Assembly (NCBI GenBank): GCA_947501005.1
Contig: CANMTU010000001.1
Location: forward strand, 2,442,501 to 2,506,500
Length of the DNA stretch: 64,000 nucleotides
Source of the DNA: an uncultured Erythrobacter sp.
Lineage (GTDB): Bacteria > Pseudomonadota > Alphaproteobacteria > Sphingomonadales > Sphingomonadaceae
Direction of reading: 5' to 3'
Numbering within the stretch: position 1 is the first letter of the stretch; each line of letters opens with the position of its first letter. Below, in pieces: positions 28,453 to 37,407 of this stretch. The translations under genes and the position numbers were made by a program. Below the pieces are notes generated by a model, which was not told the origin of the DNA, searched no databases, and saw only the letters and a list, made by a program, of their open reading frames with translations.

Positions 28453-28559
28453 AGGGCAAACTCCTTCGCATCGATCTGAGGGCCCGAAATGGGGAGCGGG
28501 CCTGGTTCTGCAATGAACGAAGGATGCGAGAGGTCCGCAGGGAATTGATCGGACACAAG

Positions 28560-28592
28560 AAAAAAGCCCGGCTGGACGAACCAACCGGGCTT
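28560..28592 (-). terminator. Strong intrinsic terminator in the CDC48 upstream region
   Basis: On the minus strand an 8-bp GC-rich stem (AAGCCCGG with CCGGGCTT, extended past one mismatch by TGG/CCA) encloses TTCGT and is followed by a run of T residues. It lies 108 bases before the CDC48 start codon, facing the same way as CDC48, with no annotated minus-strand gene upstream. It therefore ends either a small RNA or an attenuated CDC48 leader. Confidence 0.85.
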
Positions 28593-28700
28593 GAAAGTCT
28601 TGGGAGAGGATGCCTGAAAGGCCCGCCCTATGTGCGCTGCAGCACGTTATTGTGCAAGTGCGAAACGTTCAAGCGGTCTTGCAGATTTTGCAACCAAGGT
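28560..28700 (-). ncRNA. Candidate small RNA or attenuated leader of CDC48
   Basis: The gap 28453-28807 has no convincing protein gene. A transcript reaching the terminator at 28560 from somewhere above 28600 would carry CCTCTCCC (28602-28609), an anti-Shine-Dalgarno-like single-stranded motif, just before the terminator stem. Such C-rich motifs are known in alphaproteobacterial regulatory RNAs. The 5' end is not defined; the right coordinate is only a guess. Confidence 0.3.
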
Positions 28701-28807
28701 GTTCGCAAGCACCTTATTCGTGCGAATTTCGAACCCCAATATCCCAGCGGCAAAGGGGGTGACAGGGGTTCGGCAGGGTCTTAGACGGTGGCCAACACGG
28801 AGGACCG

Positions 28808-29515
28808 ATGAACAAGCTATACCCCGACGCCGCAGCCGCGCTCGACGGCCTTCTGACGAACGACATCCTGATTGCCAGCGGCGGGTTCGGCCTGTCCGGC
28901 ATCCCGGAACGACTGCTCGGCGCGATTCGCGACAGCGGGGTCACCGGCCTTACCTTCGCCAGCAACAATGCCGGGATCGACAATGAAGGCATCGGCATGC
29001 TGCTGCGCACCCGGCAGGTGCGCAAGATGATCTCGTCCTATGTGGGCGAGAACAAGGAATTCGAACGGCAGTTTCTTTCCGGCGAGCTGGAGGTGGAGTT
29101 CTGCCCCCAAGGCACGCTGGCCGAACGGATGCGTGCGGGCGGAGCGGGCATTCCGGGCTTCTACACCAAGACCGGCGTCGGCACGCAGGTGGCCGAAGGC
29201 AAGGAGGTGAAGTCGTTCGATGGCGAGGACTACATCCTCGAACACGGCATCTTCGCCGATCTGGCCATCGTGAAGGCCTGGAAGGCGGACGAGACGGGCA
29301 ATCTCGTCTTCCGCAAGACCGCGCGCAATTTCAACCAGCCGGCAGCGACCTGCGGCAAGGTCTGCGTGGTCGAGGTGGAGGAAGTGGTCCCGGCCGGCAG
29401 CCTCGATCCCGACTGCATCCACCTGCCTGGCGTCTACGTCCAGCGCATGATCGTGGGCGCCCCCTACGACAAGAAGATCGAATTCGTCACGACGCGGCCG
29501 CGAGAGGCGGCGTGA
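28808..29515 (+). CDS. scoA: 3-oxoacid CoA-transferase subunit A
   Basis: 235 residues of CoA-transferase family I, alpha subunit. The CoA-binding glycine-rich segment SGGFGLSGIPERL is near residue 22, and the body (SNNAGIDNEGIGMLL, GAGIPGFYTKTGVGT) is typical. It moves CoA from succinyl-CoA to acetoacetate or a similar 3-oxoacid. GGAGGA precedes ATG 28808. Its partner subunit B is at 30540, separated by a phosphatase gene that overlaps both by 4 bases. Confidence 0.95.
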   Translation: MNKLYPDAAAALDGLLTNDILIASGGFGLSGIPERLLGAIRDSGVTGLTFASNNAGIDNEGIGMLLRTRQVRKMISSYVGENKEFERQFLSGELEVEFCPQGTLAERMRAGGAGIPGFYTKTGVGTQVAEGKEVKSFDGEDYILEHGIFADLAIVKAWKADETGNLVFRKTARNFNQPAATCGKVCVVEVEEVVPAGSLDPDCIHLPGVYVQRMIVGAPYDKKIEFVTTRPREAA

Positions 29516-30543
29516 GCCTGCGCCTTACGCAGGCCTTGCCGGCGCTCCTCGCCGCGCTTTCGCTGGGGGGCTGTGCGACCGGTGCGGTGCTAGCCGACCG
29601 GACGATGGCGCCGGTGCTCGATCGCGCGCTGCAACGCCAGGCGGTAGGCGTGCAGCAACAGCAGCCGGTCTTCACCCTGCCCCCGGTACAAGAGGCGGCT
29701 CCCGCCCCCACCGCGATGAATGCGGAGCCATCGCCAGCCGTGCGCTGGCTCTATGGTTCGGGCGAGAGTGCGGCGGCTTCGATCCAGACCTACCGGCAAC
29801 TTGCAGATTACGGCGCGCGTGCCGCGGCGACGCCGCCCGCGCAATCGGTGGCCATGGGGATGCCGGATGTGGAGGAAGGTGTCGGCACCGCCTCGTGCCG
29901 CACCCGCGATGGCGGGCGCAAGCCGCTCGCCGTGGTGTTCGACGCCGATGAAACCGTGTTGCTCAACCGGGGCCACGAATACTGGCGTTCGGGCACCGGG
30001 GCACCGTTTTCGGCCGATAGCTGGTCGCAATGGGAACGCGACGGGATCACGCAGGTCGCCCCCGTGCCCGGTGCGCTGAACACGGTCCGCGCCCTGCGCG
30101 CGGCAGGCATTACGCCGATCTACAACACCAACCGCTCGATCGAGAACGCCAAGGGCACGATCGCGGCGCTGGCCGCTGCCGGTTTCGGCGAGACGGTGGT
30201 GGGCGAGGACCTGTTCCTGCGCGGCATGGATTCAACCGGCAGCAACAAGGACGCCCGGCGCGCCCGGATTGCCGAACGGTTCTGCGTCATTGCGCTGGTG
30301 GGCGACAATCTGGGCGACTTCGCCGACGCCTTCAACGCGCGCGAACTGGGCATACAGGAACGGCGGCGCCTGGCCGGGCGCGGCGAATATGCGCAGCTGT
30401 GGGGCAATGGCTGGTTCCTCCTGGCCAACCCGGTTTATGGCGCGTTCGATCGCGGAACCCTGGACGAGGTTTTCCCTCCCGACGCGCGGTGGAGCCCCAC
30501 ACCGGGCGCGGCGCCTGCAACTTTGAACGAAGGCACGAAATGA
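29512..30543 (+). CDS. HAD-type acid phosphatase lipoprotein, e(P4)/class B-like
   Basis: 343 residues. The N-terminus has a lipobox (LAALSLGGC) after a short hydrophobic segment. The HAD core has [12 protein letters not shown] (D-x-D-x-T, nucleophile near 143) and [13 protein letters not shown] near 263. This resembles lipoprotein e(P4) nucleotidases/acid phosphatases (NMN or 5'-nucleotide scavenging outside the inner membrane). GTG 29512 overlaps the scoA stop and its own stop overlaps the scoB ATG, so it is translated inside the CoA-transferase operon although it should work in the envelope. Confidence 0.85.
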   Translation: MSLRLTQALPALLAALSLGGCATGAVLADRTMAPVLDRALQRQAVGVQQQQPVFTLPPVQEAAPAPTAMNAEPSPAVRWLYGSGESAAASIQTYRQLADYGARAAATPPAQSVAMGMPDVEEGVGTASCRTRDGGRKPLAVVFDADETVLLNRGHEYWRSGTGAPFSADSWSQWERDGITQVAPVPGALNTVRALRAAGITPIYNTNRSIENAKGTIAALAAAGFGETVVGEDLFLRGMDSTGSNKDARRARIAERFCVIALVGDNLGDFADAFNARELGIQERRRLAGRGEYAQLWGNGWFLLANPVYGAFDRGTLDEVFPPDARWSPTPGAAPATLNEGTK

Positions 30544-31205
30544 GCGATACTGCAGACACGATCGGCTGGGACCGTAACCAGATGGCCGCTCGCGCCGCGC
30601 GCGAGCTGGAAGACGGGTATTACGTCAATCTGGGCATCGGTATCCCGACGCTGGTCGCCAATCACATTCCCGAAGGCATGCAGGTCACCCTGCAGAGCGA
30701 GAACGGCATGCTCGGCATCGGCCCCTTCCCCTATGAGGGCGAGGAGGATGCCGACCTTATCAATGCCGGCAAGCAGACGATCAGCGAATTGCCGCACAGC
30801 GCCTATTTCGACAGCGCGCAAAGTTTCGCCATGATCCGCGGCGGCCATATCGATCTGACCGTGCTCGGCGCAATGGAAGTGGCGCAGAACGGCGACATCG
30901 CCAACTGGATGATCCCGGGCAAGATGATCAAGGGCATGGGCGGCGCGATGGATCTGGTCGCCGGGGTGAAGAAGATCATCGTGGTGATGGACCATACGGC
31001 GAAGGACGGCAGCCCGAAATTTCTTCCCGAATGCACGCTGCCGCTGACCGGGACCGGCGTGGTGGACATGATCGTCACCAATCTCGCCGTGTTCCAGCGG
31101 CCCGACCATCACAGCGATTTCCGCTTGATCGAACTCGCCCCCGGCGTTTCGGCCGAGGATGTCGCCCGGCAGACCACCGCGCGCTACGAGGTGGCGCTGG
31201 GCTGA
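30540..31205 (+). CDS. scoB: 3-oxoacid CoA-transferase subunit B
   Basis: 221 residues of the CoA-transferase beta subunit. The catalytic glutamate lies in SENGMLGIG near residue 52, and [14 protein letters not shown] is the usual following motif. ATG 30540 is taken because it overlaps the phosphatase stop by 4 bases and starts the conserved N-terminus ([20 protein letters not shown]). It functions as a heteromer with ScoA. Confidence 0.95.
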   Translation: MSDTADTIGWDRNQMAARAARELEDGYYVNLGIGIPTLVANHIPEGMQVTLQSENGMLGIGPFPYEGEEDADLINAGKQTISELPHSAYFDSAQSFAMIRGGHIDLTVLGAMEVAQNGDIANWMIPGKMIKGMGGAMDLVAGVKKIIVVMDHTAKDGSPKFLPECTLPLTGTGVVDMIVTNLAVFQRPDHHSDFRLIELAPGVSAEDVARQTTARYEVALG

Positions 31206-31213
31206 CGGCGCCG

Positions 31214-32359
31214 ATGGCCGACTGGCTGGAGATCCCGCGCAATCCGCACGCGCCGCTGGCCGGGATGCGGGTGCTGGATCTGGCGCGCGTGCTGGCGGGG
31301 CCGTTCTGCGGGCAGATCCTCGCCGATCTCGGGGCGGACGTTATCAAGGTCGAAAGCCCGGACGGCGATCAGACGCGGCAATGGGGGCCGCCCTTCATCA
31401 CGCATGATGGCGAACGGACCGCCGCCTATTACCATGCCTGCAATCGCGGCAAACGCGGCATCGTCGCCGATTTCCGCCAAGCCGCCGATCTGGAGCGGGT
31501 GATGGCGCTGGCCGCGGGGGCGGACGTGGTGCTCGAGAATTTCAAGCCGGGCACGCTGGACCGGTTCGGCCTGGGTTACGCGCAACTGGCCCAGACCAAT
31601 CCCGCCCTCGTCTATTGCTCGATTACCGGTTTCGGGCAGACCGGGCCGAGGCGGGACGAGCCGGGCTACGATTTCGTCGTGCAGGCGATGAGCGGGATGA
31701 TGTCGCTGACCGGGGAACCGGATGGCGAGCCGATGAAGCACGGGCTGTCGATCAGCGACCTGTCCTGTGCCCTGTGGTCGGCCAATGCCATTCAGGCGGC
31801 GCTGTTGATGCGGCAGCGCACCGGCACGGGGCAATGGATCGACATGAGCCTGTTCGATTGCTCGGTCGGCCTGCTGGCCAATCAAGCGATGACCTATTTC
31901 GCCAGCGGCGCCAATCCACCCCGGATGGGCAATGCCCATGCGCAGGTCAGCGCCTATGGCGTGTTCCCGACGCAGGACGGGCCGGTGGTGCTGGCCCCGG
32001 CGAACGATGGCCTGTTCCGCAAGCTGCTAAAGGTGCTGGCGCGCGGCGACCTGCTCGACGATACCCGATTTGCCATCAATGAGGGCCGCATCGCCCACCG
32101 TGCGCTGATCGACGGGATCATCGCCGGCGAAACCGCCGGTTGGTCGCGGCAGACCCTGCTGGATGCGTGCGCCGAAGCCGGTATCCCCGCCGGGCCGATC
32201 AACGATCTCGACCAGGTCATGACGGACCCGCAGACGCAGGCGCGGGGTATGGCGATCGACTTGGACGGCGTTCCAGGCCTGCGCAGCCCGTTCCGCTTTT
32301 CGGACGCGGCGCTGGCGCTCGATGCACCGTCCCCCCGGCATGGGAAGCACGCCGAATAA
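31214..32359 (+). CDS. CaiB/BaiF-type (family III) CoA-transferase
   Basis: 381 residues. The N-terminus PLAGMRVLDLARVLAGPFCGQILADLGADVIKVE (cited in parts) is the family signature, and the catalytic aspartate is expected in PGYDFVVQAMSGMMSLTG near 150. Family III enzymes transfer CoA between acyl groups, often in racemase or beta-oxidation-like routes. It starts 8 bases after scoB, so one operon handles several CoA transfers. The substrate cannot be assigned. Confidence 0.92.
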   Translation: MADWLEIPRNPHAPLAGMRVLDLARVLAGPFCGQILADLGADVIKVESPDGDQTRQWGPPFITHDGERTAAYYHACNRGKRGIVADFRQAADLERVMALAAGADVVLENFKPGTLDRFGLGYAQLAQTNPALVYCSITGFGQTGPRRDEPGYDFVVQAMSGMMSLTGEPDGEPMKHGLSISDLSCALWSANAIQAALLMRQRTGTGQWIDMSLFDCSVGLLANQAMTYFASGANPPRMGNAHAQVSAYGVFPTQDGPVVLAPANDGLFRKLLKVLARGDLLDDTRFAINEGRIAHRALIDGIIAGETAGWSRQTLLDACAEAGIPAGPINDLDQVMTDPQTQARGMAIDLDGVPGLRSPFRFSDAALALDAPSPRHGKHAE

Positions 32360-32369
32360 TCATCTACGC

Positions 32370-32396
32370 TTGACGCTTCGCTCTTTTCTGTATAGA
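32370..32396 (+). promoter_or_regulatory. Candidate sigma-70 promoter of the GbsR/MarR gene
   Basis: TTGACG at 32370-32375 and TATAGA at 32391-32396, preceded by TG, make a plausible -35/-10 pair with a short 15-base spacer. The -10 lies inside the palindromic operator at 32385-32402, as expected for autorepression. Confidence 0.45.
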
Positions 32397-32402
32397 CAGA
32401 AA
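32385..32402. promoter_or_regulatory. Operator 1: TTTCTGT-ATAG-ACAGAAA
   Basis: A perfect 7-bp-arm palindrome with a 4-base centre, 22 bases before the TTG start of the GbsR/MarR regulator and overlapping the candidate -10. The same pattern recurs once at 33016-33033 before the next gene. Confidence 0.65.
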
Positions 32403-32424
32403 TTCAAGAAATGGAGCCGATCCC

Positions 32425-32967
32425 TTGGCCGACATCATGGACATCCCCGAAGCGCGCGCCTTCATCCTCCACTGGGGGGAGATGGGCAGTCAGTGGGGGG
32501 TCAACCGTTCGGTGGCGCAGGTTCACGCGCTCCTCTACCTTTCCGATCGTCCGCGCCATGCCGAGGATATCTGCGAGAAACTCGGCCTCGCGCGTTCCAA
32601 CGTCTCGAACGGGCTGAAGGAATTGCAGTCCTATGCGATCGTGCGCCGTGTTCACGTGGAAGGCGACCGGCGCGATCATTTCACCGCCGAGACGGATCTG
32701 TGGGACATGCTGCTCAAGATCGCCGCCGAACGCAAACGGCGCGAAATCGACCCGACCATCCAGCTGCTCGGCGAGCTGGCCGACAGTCTCGAAGGGCGCG
32801 CCGATGTGCCGGCGCACATCCGCGAGCGGATCGGGCGTATGCACGATTTTATCGGCACGCTCGCCGATTGGTACGCCGATATCCGCCGCCTGCCCAAGGC
32901 GACACTCGTCACCCTGATGAAGCTTGGCAGCAGGATCACCCGCTTCCTGCCCGGCTCCAAGCCCTGA
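32425..32967 (+). CDS. GbsR/MarR family transcriptional regulator
   Basis: 180 residues. A winged helix covers about 25-95 (RSVAQVHALLYLSDRPRHAEDICEKLGLARSNVSNGLKEL in part), with the recognition helix at ARSNVSNGL and wing HVEGDRRDHF. The C-terminal helices would dimerise. TTG 32425 has GGAG upstream; ATG 32437 is an alternative. The GbsR subgroup often governs osmolyte or membrane functions. Matching palindromes before this gene and before the membrane gene at 33047 suggest it represses both. Confidence 0.88.
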   Translation: MADIMDIPEARAFILHWGEMGSQWGVNRSVAQVHALLYLSDRPRHAEDICEKLGLARSNVSNGLKELQSYAIVRRVHVEGDRRDHFTAETDLWDMLLKIAAERKRREIDPTIQLLGELADSLEGRADVPAHIRERIGRMHDFIGTLADWYADIRRLPKATLVTLMKLGSRITRFLPGSKP

Positions 32968-33015
32968 GCAACTGAAAGGAGATCGCCGCTGACCGACCCG
33001 AAATGCGACTGCCTA

Positions 33016-33033
33016 TTTCTGTAATTACCGAAA
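33016..33033. promoter_or_regulatory. Operator 2: TTTCTGT-AATT-ACCGAAA
   Basis: Same layout as operator 1 (7-base arms, 4-base centre) with one mismatch in the right arm. It ends 13 bases before the ATG at 33047, so a bound protein would cover the region just before the ribosome site. Confidence 0.6.
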
Positions 33034-33046
33034 CAGGAGAAACATC

Positions 33047-33454
33047 ATGTATCTCGTTCCCGCATACATCGTCTATCTGCTCGTCAGCGTCGGCCTTACC
33101 ATCTGGGTCGCGCGCACGCTGTCCCGGAACGGCATCGTCTTTCTGAAGGAATGCTTCGGGCATGACGACATGCTTGCCCGGTCCACCAACCACCTGCTGG
33201 TCGTCGGCTTCTATCTCGTCAATCTTGGCTGGATATTGCTGACCTTGCGGTTCGGGCGCGCGCCGGAAAGCGTGGCCGACACGATCCGCTTCCTCTCCAG
33301 CAAGATCGGCCTCGTCGTCGTGGTGCTGGGCGCGATGCACTTCTTCAACATGAATGCCATCGCCAAGTTCGGACGCAAGGTCGGCCAGTGGCTGCGCGAG
33401 GACGCCTTCGGCAATCCGCAGGAAGAAGCGGCACGAAACGTCGTCCTGCGCTGA
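33047..33454 (+). CDS. Conserved small membrane protein, likely GbsR/MarR target
   Basis: 135 residues with about three hydrophobic helices (4-24, 48-68 and 84-104) separated by short charged loops, one of which contains LKECFGHDDMLARSTNH. There is no signal cleavage site and no recognised catalytic motif. ACAGGAGA lies before ATG 33047. The shared operator with the upstream regulator is the best clue to its role; the function is unknown. Confidence 0.8.
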   Translation: MYLVPAYIVYLLVSVGLTIWVARTLSRNGIVFLKECFGHDDMLARSTNHLLVVGFYLVNLGWILLTLRFGRAPESVADTIRFLSSKIGLVVVVLGAMHFFNMNAIAKFGRKVGQWLREDAFGNPQEEAARNVVLR

Positions 33455-33473
33455 GCGCGGACCGACAAACCAG

Positions 33474-33502
33474 AAAGGGCGGCCCTTGCGAGCCGCCCTT
33501 TT
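33474..33502. terminator. Bidirectional intrinsic terminator between convergent genes
   Basis: AAAGGGCGGC (33474-33483) and GCCGCCCTTTT (33492-33502) form a strong hairpin that ends in T runs on both strands. It serves the membrane protein gene (plus) and metK (minus). Confidence 0.85.
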
Positions 33503-33506
33503 CGTG

Positions 33507-34754
33507 TCAGCCGACCGCCGCCTTGAGATCATCGACCAGATCGGTCCGCTCCCACGGGAAACGGTCGCCTTCCGCCTGCCGCCCGAAATGGCCGTAGGCG
33601 GCGGTTTCGCGGTAGATCGGCTTGTTCAGTTCGAGATGGGTGCGGATCGCGCGCGGGGTCAGCCCGCCGAGCTTCTCGATCCCGCGAATGGCCTTCTCCA
33701 GCCCCTCGTCGGTCACGCCGTCCGCCGCCGTGCCATGCGTATCGACATAGAGCGAGAGCGGCTTCGACACGCCGATGGCGTAGGACAGCTGGATCGTGCA
33801 GCGCCGGGCGAGGCCGGCTGCGACGATGTTCTTGGCCAGATAGCGGGTGATGTAGGCCGCGCTGCGATCGACCTTGGTCGGATCCTTGCCGCTGAACGCG
33901 CCGCCGCCATGCGGAGCCGCGCCGCCATAGGTGTCGACAATGATCTTGCGCCCGGTCAGGCCGGCATCACCGTCCGGCCCGCCGATCTCGAAGGCACCGG
34001 TGGGATTGATGTGCCATTCGGTCGCCTCGCTGACCCACCCATCGGGCAGGATCTCGCGCACCACGCCCTGAACATAGTCCTTGAGCTCGGCTTCCTTCTC
34101 ACCCTCGTGATAGCCTTGCCCGTGCTGGGTCGAGACGACGATGGCCGTGCATTCGACCGGCTTGCCGTTCTCGTAGCGCAGCGAAAGCTGGCTCTTGGCG
34201 TCAGGCTCCAGGAACGGCGCCGCCCCGCTCTTGCGGTCGGCCGCCAGCCGTTCGAGGATCTTGTGGCTGTAATCCAGTGTCGCCGGCATCAGGTCGGGCG
34301 TCTCGTCGCAGGCGAAGCCGAACATGATGCCCTGGTCGCCCGCACCTTCGTCCTTGTTCGAGCCTTCGGCACCGGCATCGACGCCCTGCGCGATCTCGAC
34401 CGACTGGCCGTGCAGGTGATTCTCGAAGGTTAGCGTTTCCCAGTGGAAGCCGCTTTGCTCGTACCCGATGTCCTTCACCGTGCGGCGCACCGCGCTTTCA
34501 ATTTCGTCACGCGCGCCGGGCGCCCAGTAATGGTTGAACTTCCAGTCCTCACGCTCGCGATCGTACATCGGCTTGCAGCGGATTTCGCCGGACAGGACGA
34601 CGCGCTGGGTCGTCGTCATGGTTTCGCACGCGATGCGCGATTCCGGGTCCTTCGCCAGCATCAGGTCGACGATCGCATCGCTGATCTGGTCCGACACCTT
34701 GTCAGGATGGCCTTCGGAAACGCTTTCGGACGTGAACAGGTAATTGGTGCGCAT
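33507..34754 (-). CDS. metK: S-adenosylmethionine synthase
   Basis: 415 residues, somewhat longer than the E. coli enzyme, as usual in alphaproteobacteria. It makes SAM from methionine and ATP. ATG 34754 gives the standard N-terminus [20 protein letters not shown]; motifs [12 protein letters not shown] and [14 protein letters not shown] are intact. It lies 35 bases downstream of lnt on the same strand and is probably co-transcribed. No SAM riboswitch was recognised in the short gap. Confidence 0.97.
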   Translation of the reverse strand: MRTNYLFTSESVSEGHPDKVSDQISDAIVDLMLAKDPESRIACETMTTTQRVVLSGEIRCKPMYDREREDWKFNHYWAPGARDEIESAVRRTVKDIGYEQSGFHWETLTFENHLHGQSVEIAQGVDAGAEGSNKDEGAGDQGIMFGFACDETPDLMPATLDYSHKILERLAADRKSGAAPFLEPDAKSQLSLRYENGKPVECTAIVVSTQHGQGYHEGEKEAELKDYVQGVVREILPDGWVSEATEWHINPTGAFEIGGPDGDAGLTGRKIIVDTYGGAAPHGGGAFSGKDPTKVDRSAAYITRYLAKNIVAAGLARRCTIQLSYAIGVSKPLSLYVDTHGTAADGVTDEGLEKAIRGIEKLGGLTPRAIRTHLELNKPIYRETAAYGHFGRQAEGDRFPWERTDLVDDLKAAVG

Positions 34755-34789
34755 CGAAACCCCGCAGATATGGAAATATAAAGAAAGCT

Positions 34790-36424
34790 TTATGTGTTGC
34801 GGGACTGGTAACGACCCATGAGGCGCAAGGCAACCAGTGATGCCGCCATCAGCACCGTGCCCCAGATCAGCGTGAGCCAATGGCCGAGCTGGGCGAACGG
34901 CGTGGTCGCGGCGGCAGGCGGCACCAGCGTATCGATCCGCGCGGCTGCATTACGGCCGATATATTCGCGCACCACGCCGCGCGCATCGATCACCGCGCTG
35001 ATCCCGGTCGTGGTGGCACGCAGCACCGGCAGCCCCTCTTCCGCCGCGCGCATGCGGGCCTGGGCGAGATGCTGGGGCGGGCCGAATTCGCCGAACCACC
35101 CGTCGTTCGAGGGATTGAAGATGTAGTCCGGCCGGTTGGCCCGTTCGGTCACCTCGCCCGAGAACACGATCTCGTAACAGATCTGTGTGCCCACCTTGCC
35201 CCATGGTCCGAGGTCGATCGTGCGCGGCCCCGCGCCGGGGATGAAATCGAACGCCCCGGGCACGAGGCGCGACAGCCCGACCGGTTCGAGCAGGCCGCGC
35301 ATCGGCAGGTACTCGCCGTAGGGAACCAGATGCGCCTTGGCATACCGTTCGCCCAGCGTGCCGTCGGCCGAGATCGGGGTAACGACGTTGTAGGCGCCGA
35401 CCGCCGCCGCCCTGCCATCCCGCATGCCGATTTCCAGATCCTGCGTGCCGGTTAGCAGCAGGCTTCCCTCGCCGATCACCTTGCCGATGCGGAAGCGGGC
35501 GAAGGCGGGATCGCCGCCGGCGGTCATCATGTCATAATAGCGCTGGGGATACCCGTCGCGCAAATAATCGGGCACGCCGCTTTCGGGCCAGAGCACGAGG
35601 CGGCGGTCAAGCTGCCGCCCCGGCAGGCTGAGCCCGCCGATCCGCTGGAACTGTTCCTCGTACAGCGCGGGATCGTCCATCTCCGCCTGCTGGAAATTCG
35701 GCTGCACCAGCGTGAGCGGGAGGGCGCCCTGCCGCCCCGCCCCGGCCGGCCAGTAGACCATGGCGGCAAGCGCGATGCAGATAGCGCCGACAGGCAGGAA
35801 CCGCCGTCGCATCAGCAGGGCGACGAGGATGCCGCACAGCGCCACGAGCAGGCCGGAAAGGGCATAGGTTCCGAGGTAGGGAAGAATGCGTCCGAAGCCC
35901 GGCCGGTCCCACGGCCCCAGAATCGCGAGCGAGAACGGCCCCCAGGCATAGCCGGTGAAGACCCAGCTGCGGAACCACTCGGCCGCGATCCAGCATGCGC
36001 CGAATGCGAGAGCGAAGGGGGTCAGCCCGCCCCGGCGGGCGATCAGCCACGCGGCCAATGTGGCGAAAGCGGGCCATACCGCGAGGTAGCACGACAGCAG
36101 CGGCACGGCCGCCCATCCCAGCACGGCGGGCATGTTGGCCTGATAGGTGAACGCCGTGGCGATCCAGTTGTTGGTGACCGTGAACAGGGCGACCCCGAAC
36201 AGCCACCCGTTGAGGAACGCTACCTTCCCGCTCGCGCTGCGCCAGGCGAGCCATACGAAGGCCCCCATCGCGGCGAGCGCCACGGGCCACAGATGCAGGG
36301 GCTGGAACCCAAGGGCTGCCAGTCCGCCGAGCAGCAGCGACGACCAGCGCGGGTGCCGCAGCGGCCATGCGACGGCATTGCCCTGCGACGCTTCGTCTTT
36401 CGTGCGGGACGACAGACCGTGCAT
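34790..36424 (-). CDS. lnt: Apolipoprotein N-acyltransferase
   Basis: 544 residues from ATG 36424. Six or more N-terminal membrane helices are followed by a nitrilase-like domain. The catalytic triad is visible as Glu in LWPESG, Lys in [12 protein letters not shown] and Cys in [10 protein letters not shown]. It adds the third acyl chain to lipoproteins at the periplasmic face of the inner membrane. The frame is open to 36592, but that extension is Arg/Pro-rich and overlaps the DUF4167 gene, so the later start is preferred. Confidence 0.95.
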   Translation of the reverse strand: MHGLSSRTKDEASQGNAVAWPLRHPRWSSLLLGGLAALGFQPLHLWPVALAAMGAFVWLAWRSASGKVAFLNGWLFGVALFTVTNNWIATAFTYQANMPAVLGWAAVPLLSCYLAVWPAFATLAAWLIARRGGLTPFALAFGACWIAAEWFRSWVFTGYAWGPFSLAILGPWDRPGFGRILPYLGTYALSGLLVALCGILVALLMRRRFLPVGAICIALAAMVYWPAGAGRQGALPLTLVQPNFQQAEMDDPALYEEQFQRIGGLSLPGRQLDRRLVLWPESGVPDYLRDGYPQRYYDMMTAGGDPAFARFRIGKVIGEGSLLLTGTQDLEIGMRDGRAAAVGAYNVVTPISADGTLGERYAKAHLVPYGEYLPMRGLLEPVGLSRLVPGAFDFIPGAGPRTIDLGPWGKVGTQICYEIVFSGEVTERANRPDYIFNPSNDGWFGEFGPPQHLAQARMRAAEEGLPVLRATTTGISAVIDARGVVREYIGRNAAARIDTLVPPAAATTPFAQLGHWLTLIWGTVLMAASLVALRLMGRYQSRNT

Positions 36425-36437
36425 CCGGCGAAGGGTC

Positions 36438-37160
36438 CTAACCGGCGACGCCGACCTCGGCGTCATCCTCCTGCTTGCGGCGGCGGCGACGCGGGGCGGG
36501 CTTTTCCTCGTCTTCGCCCTTGCCGATCGGCGGCGGCAGGGCCGCAGCGTCGATCTCGCCGGCCGCACCGGAGGCGGCAGCGGATTGCGCATCGTCGGCC
36601 TTGCGCGGTTTGCGCGGGGCGCGGCGCTTCTTGGGTTCCTCGGCGGATTTCACGAAGGGGTTGTCGGCGGCCTCGAACGCATCGCCGGTTTCGCCGCCAT
36701 TCGCCTCGGGCCTGGAGCGAGAGGTGCGGGTGCGGGCCGGTTGCCGCTCCTCCCCACCGTCGCTGTCGGCGCGGCGCGCGCGCGGCTGGCGCGCGGGGCG
36801 ACGGTCGTTCTCGTCCTCGTCGCCGTCGTCGTCATTGTCCTGCCGGTCGTTGTACTGGCGATCGTTGTTGTACTGGCGATCGTCGCTGGACTGGCGATCG
36901 TCGTCGCGCCGGGGGCGGCCTTCGTCCTGCCGGACCTTGTTGTCGGCCAGGACCCGGAAATAGTGGTCCGCGAATTGCAGATAGTATTCCGCCTGCACCC
37001 GGTCGCCGTGATGCTGGGCGTCCTGCGCCAGCTTCTTGTACTTGTCGAGCATCTGGGGCGCGTTGCCCCGGGCGCGGCTGTCGATCCGGTTGCCCGAATT
37101 GCCGCCGCCCTGATTGCGGTTACCGCGTCCGCGACGACGGTTATTGCGATTGTTGTTCAA
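36438..37160 (-). CDS. DUF4167 domain protein, Arg/Asn-rich
   Basis: 240 residues. The conserved DUF4167 part is N-terminal (RIDSRARGNAPQMLDKYKKL, AQHHGDRVQAEYYLQFADHYFRV in part). The rest is low-complexity, with DDRQYN-type repeats followed by a basic tail, consistent with an RNA-associated or disordered protein. The start is TTG 37160, with GAGGAT 8 bases upstream. The family is restricted largely to alphaproteobacteria and lies next to prmC/prfA as here. Function unknown. Confidence 0.9.
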   Translation of the reverse strand: MNNNRNNRRRGRGNRNQGGGNSGNRIDSRARGNAPQMLDKYKKLAQDAQHHGDRVQAEYYLQFADHYFRVLADNKVRQDEGRPRRDDDRQSSDDRQYNNDRQYNDRQDNDDDGDEDENDRRPARQPRARRADSDGGEERQPARTRTSRSRPEANGGETGDAFEAADNPFVKSAEEPKKRRAPRKPRKADDAQSAAASGAAGEIDAAALPPPIGKGEDEEKPAPRRRRRKQEDDAEVGVAG

Positions 37161-37407
37161 GGGTATCGATCCTCATTCATGGCGCGGCGCGAACCACCGG
37201 TTCGCATCTGGCCGCGTTCCCCCTCGCGCGCATGGTACGACCATGCGCCAGCTCCGCTTTCCTACAAGGTATGCGCTGCCTTCTGGCGGCGCACCTGAAC
37301 TGCAATGTCGGAGCACGACCCTGCGGAAATACGATCCATATCCCGCAAGTCTTGAACGAGAGGTAATCGCACCCGATCCATTTGCCAACCCCTTTATGCG
37401 CGGCCCT

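Noticed and set aside
34755-34789. Possible SAM riboswitch upstream of metK
   Set aside because: The lnt-metK gap is only 35 bases and shows no SAM-II, SAM-V or SAM/SAH consensus pattern.
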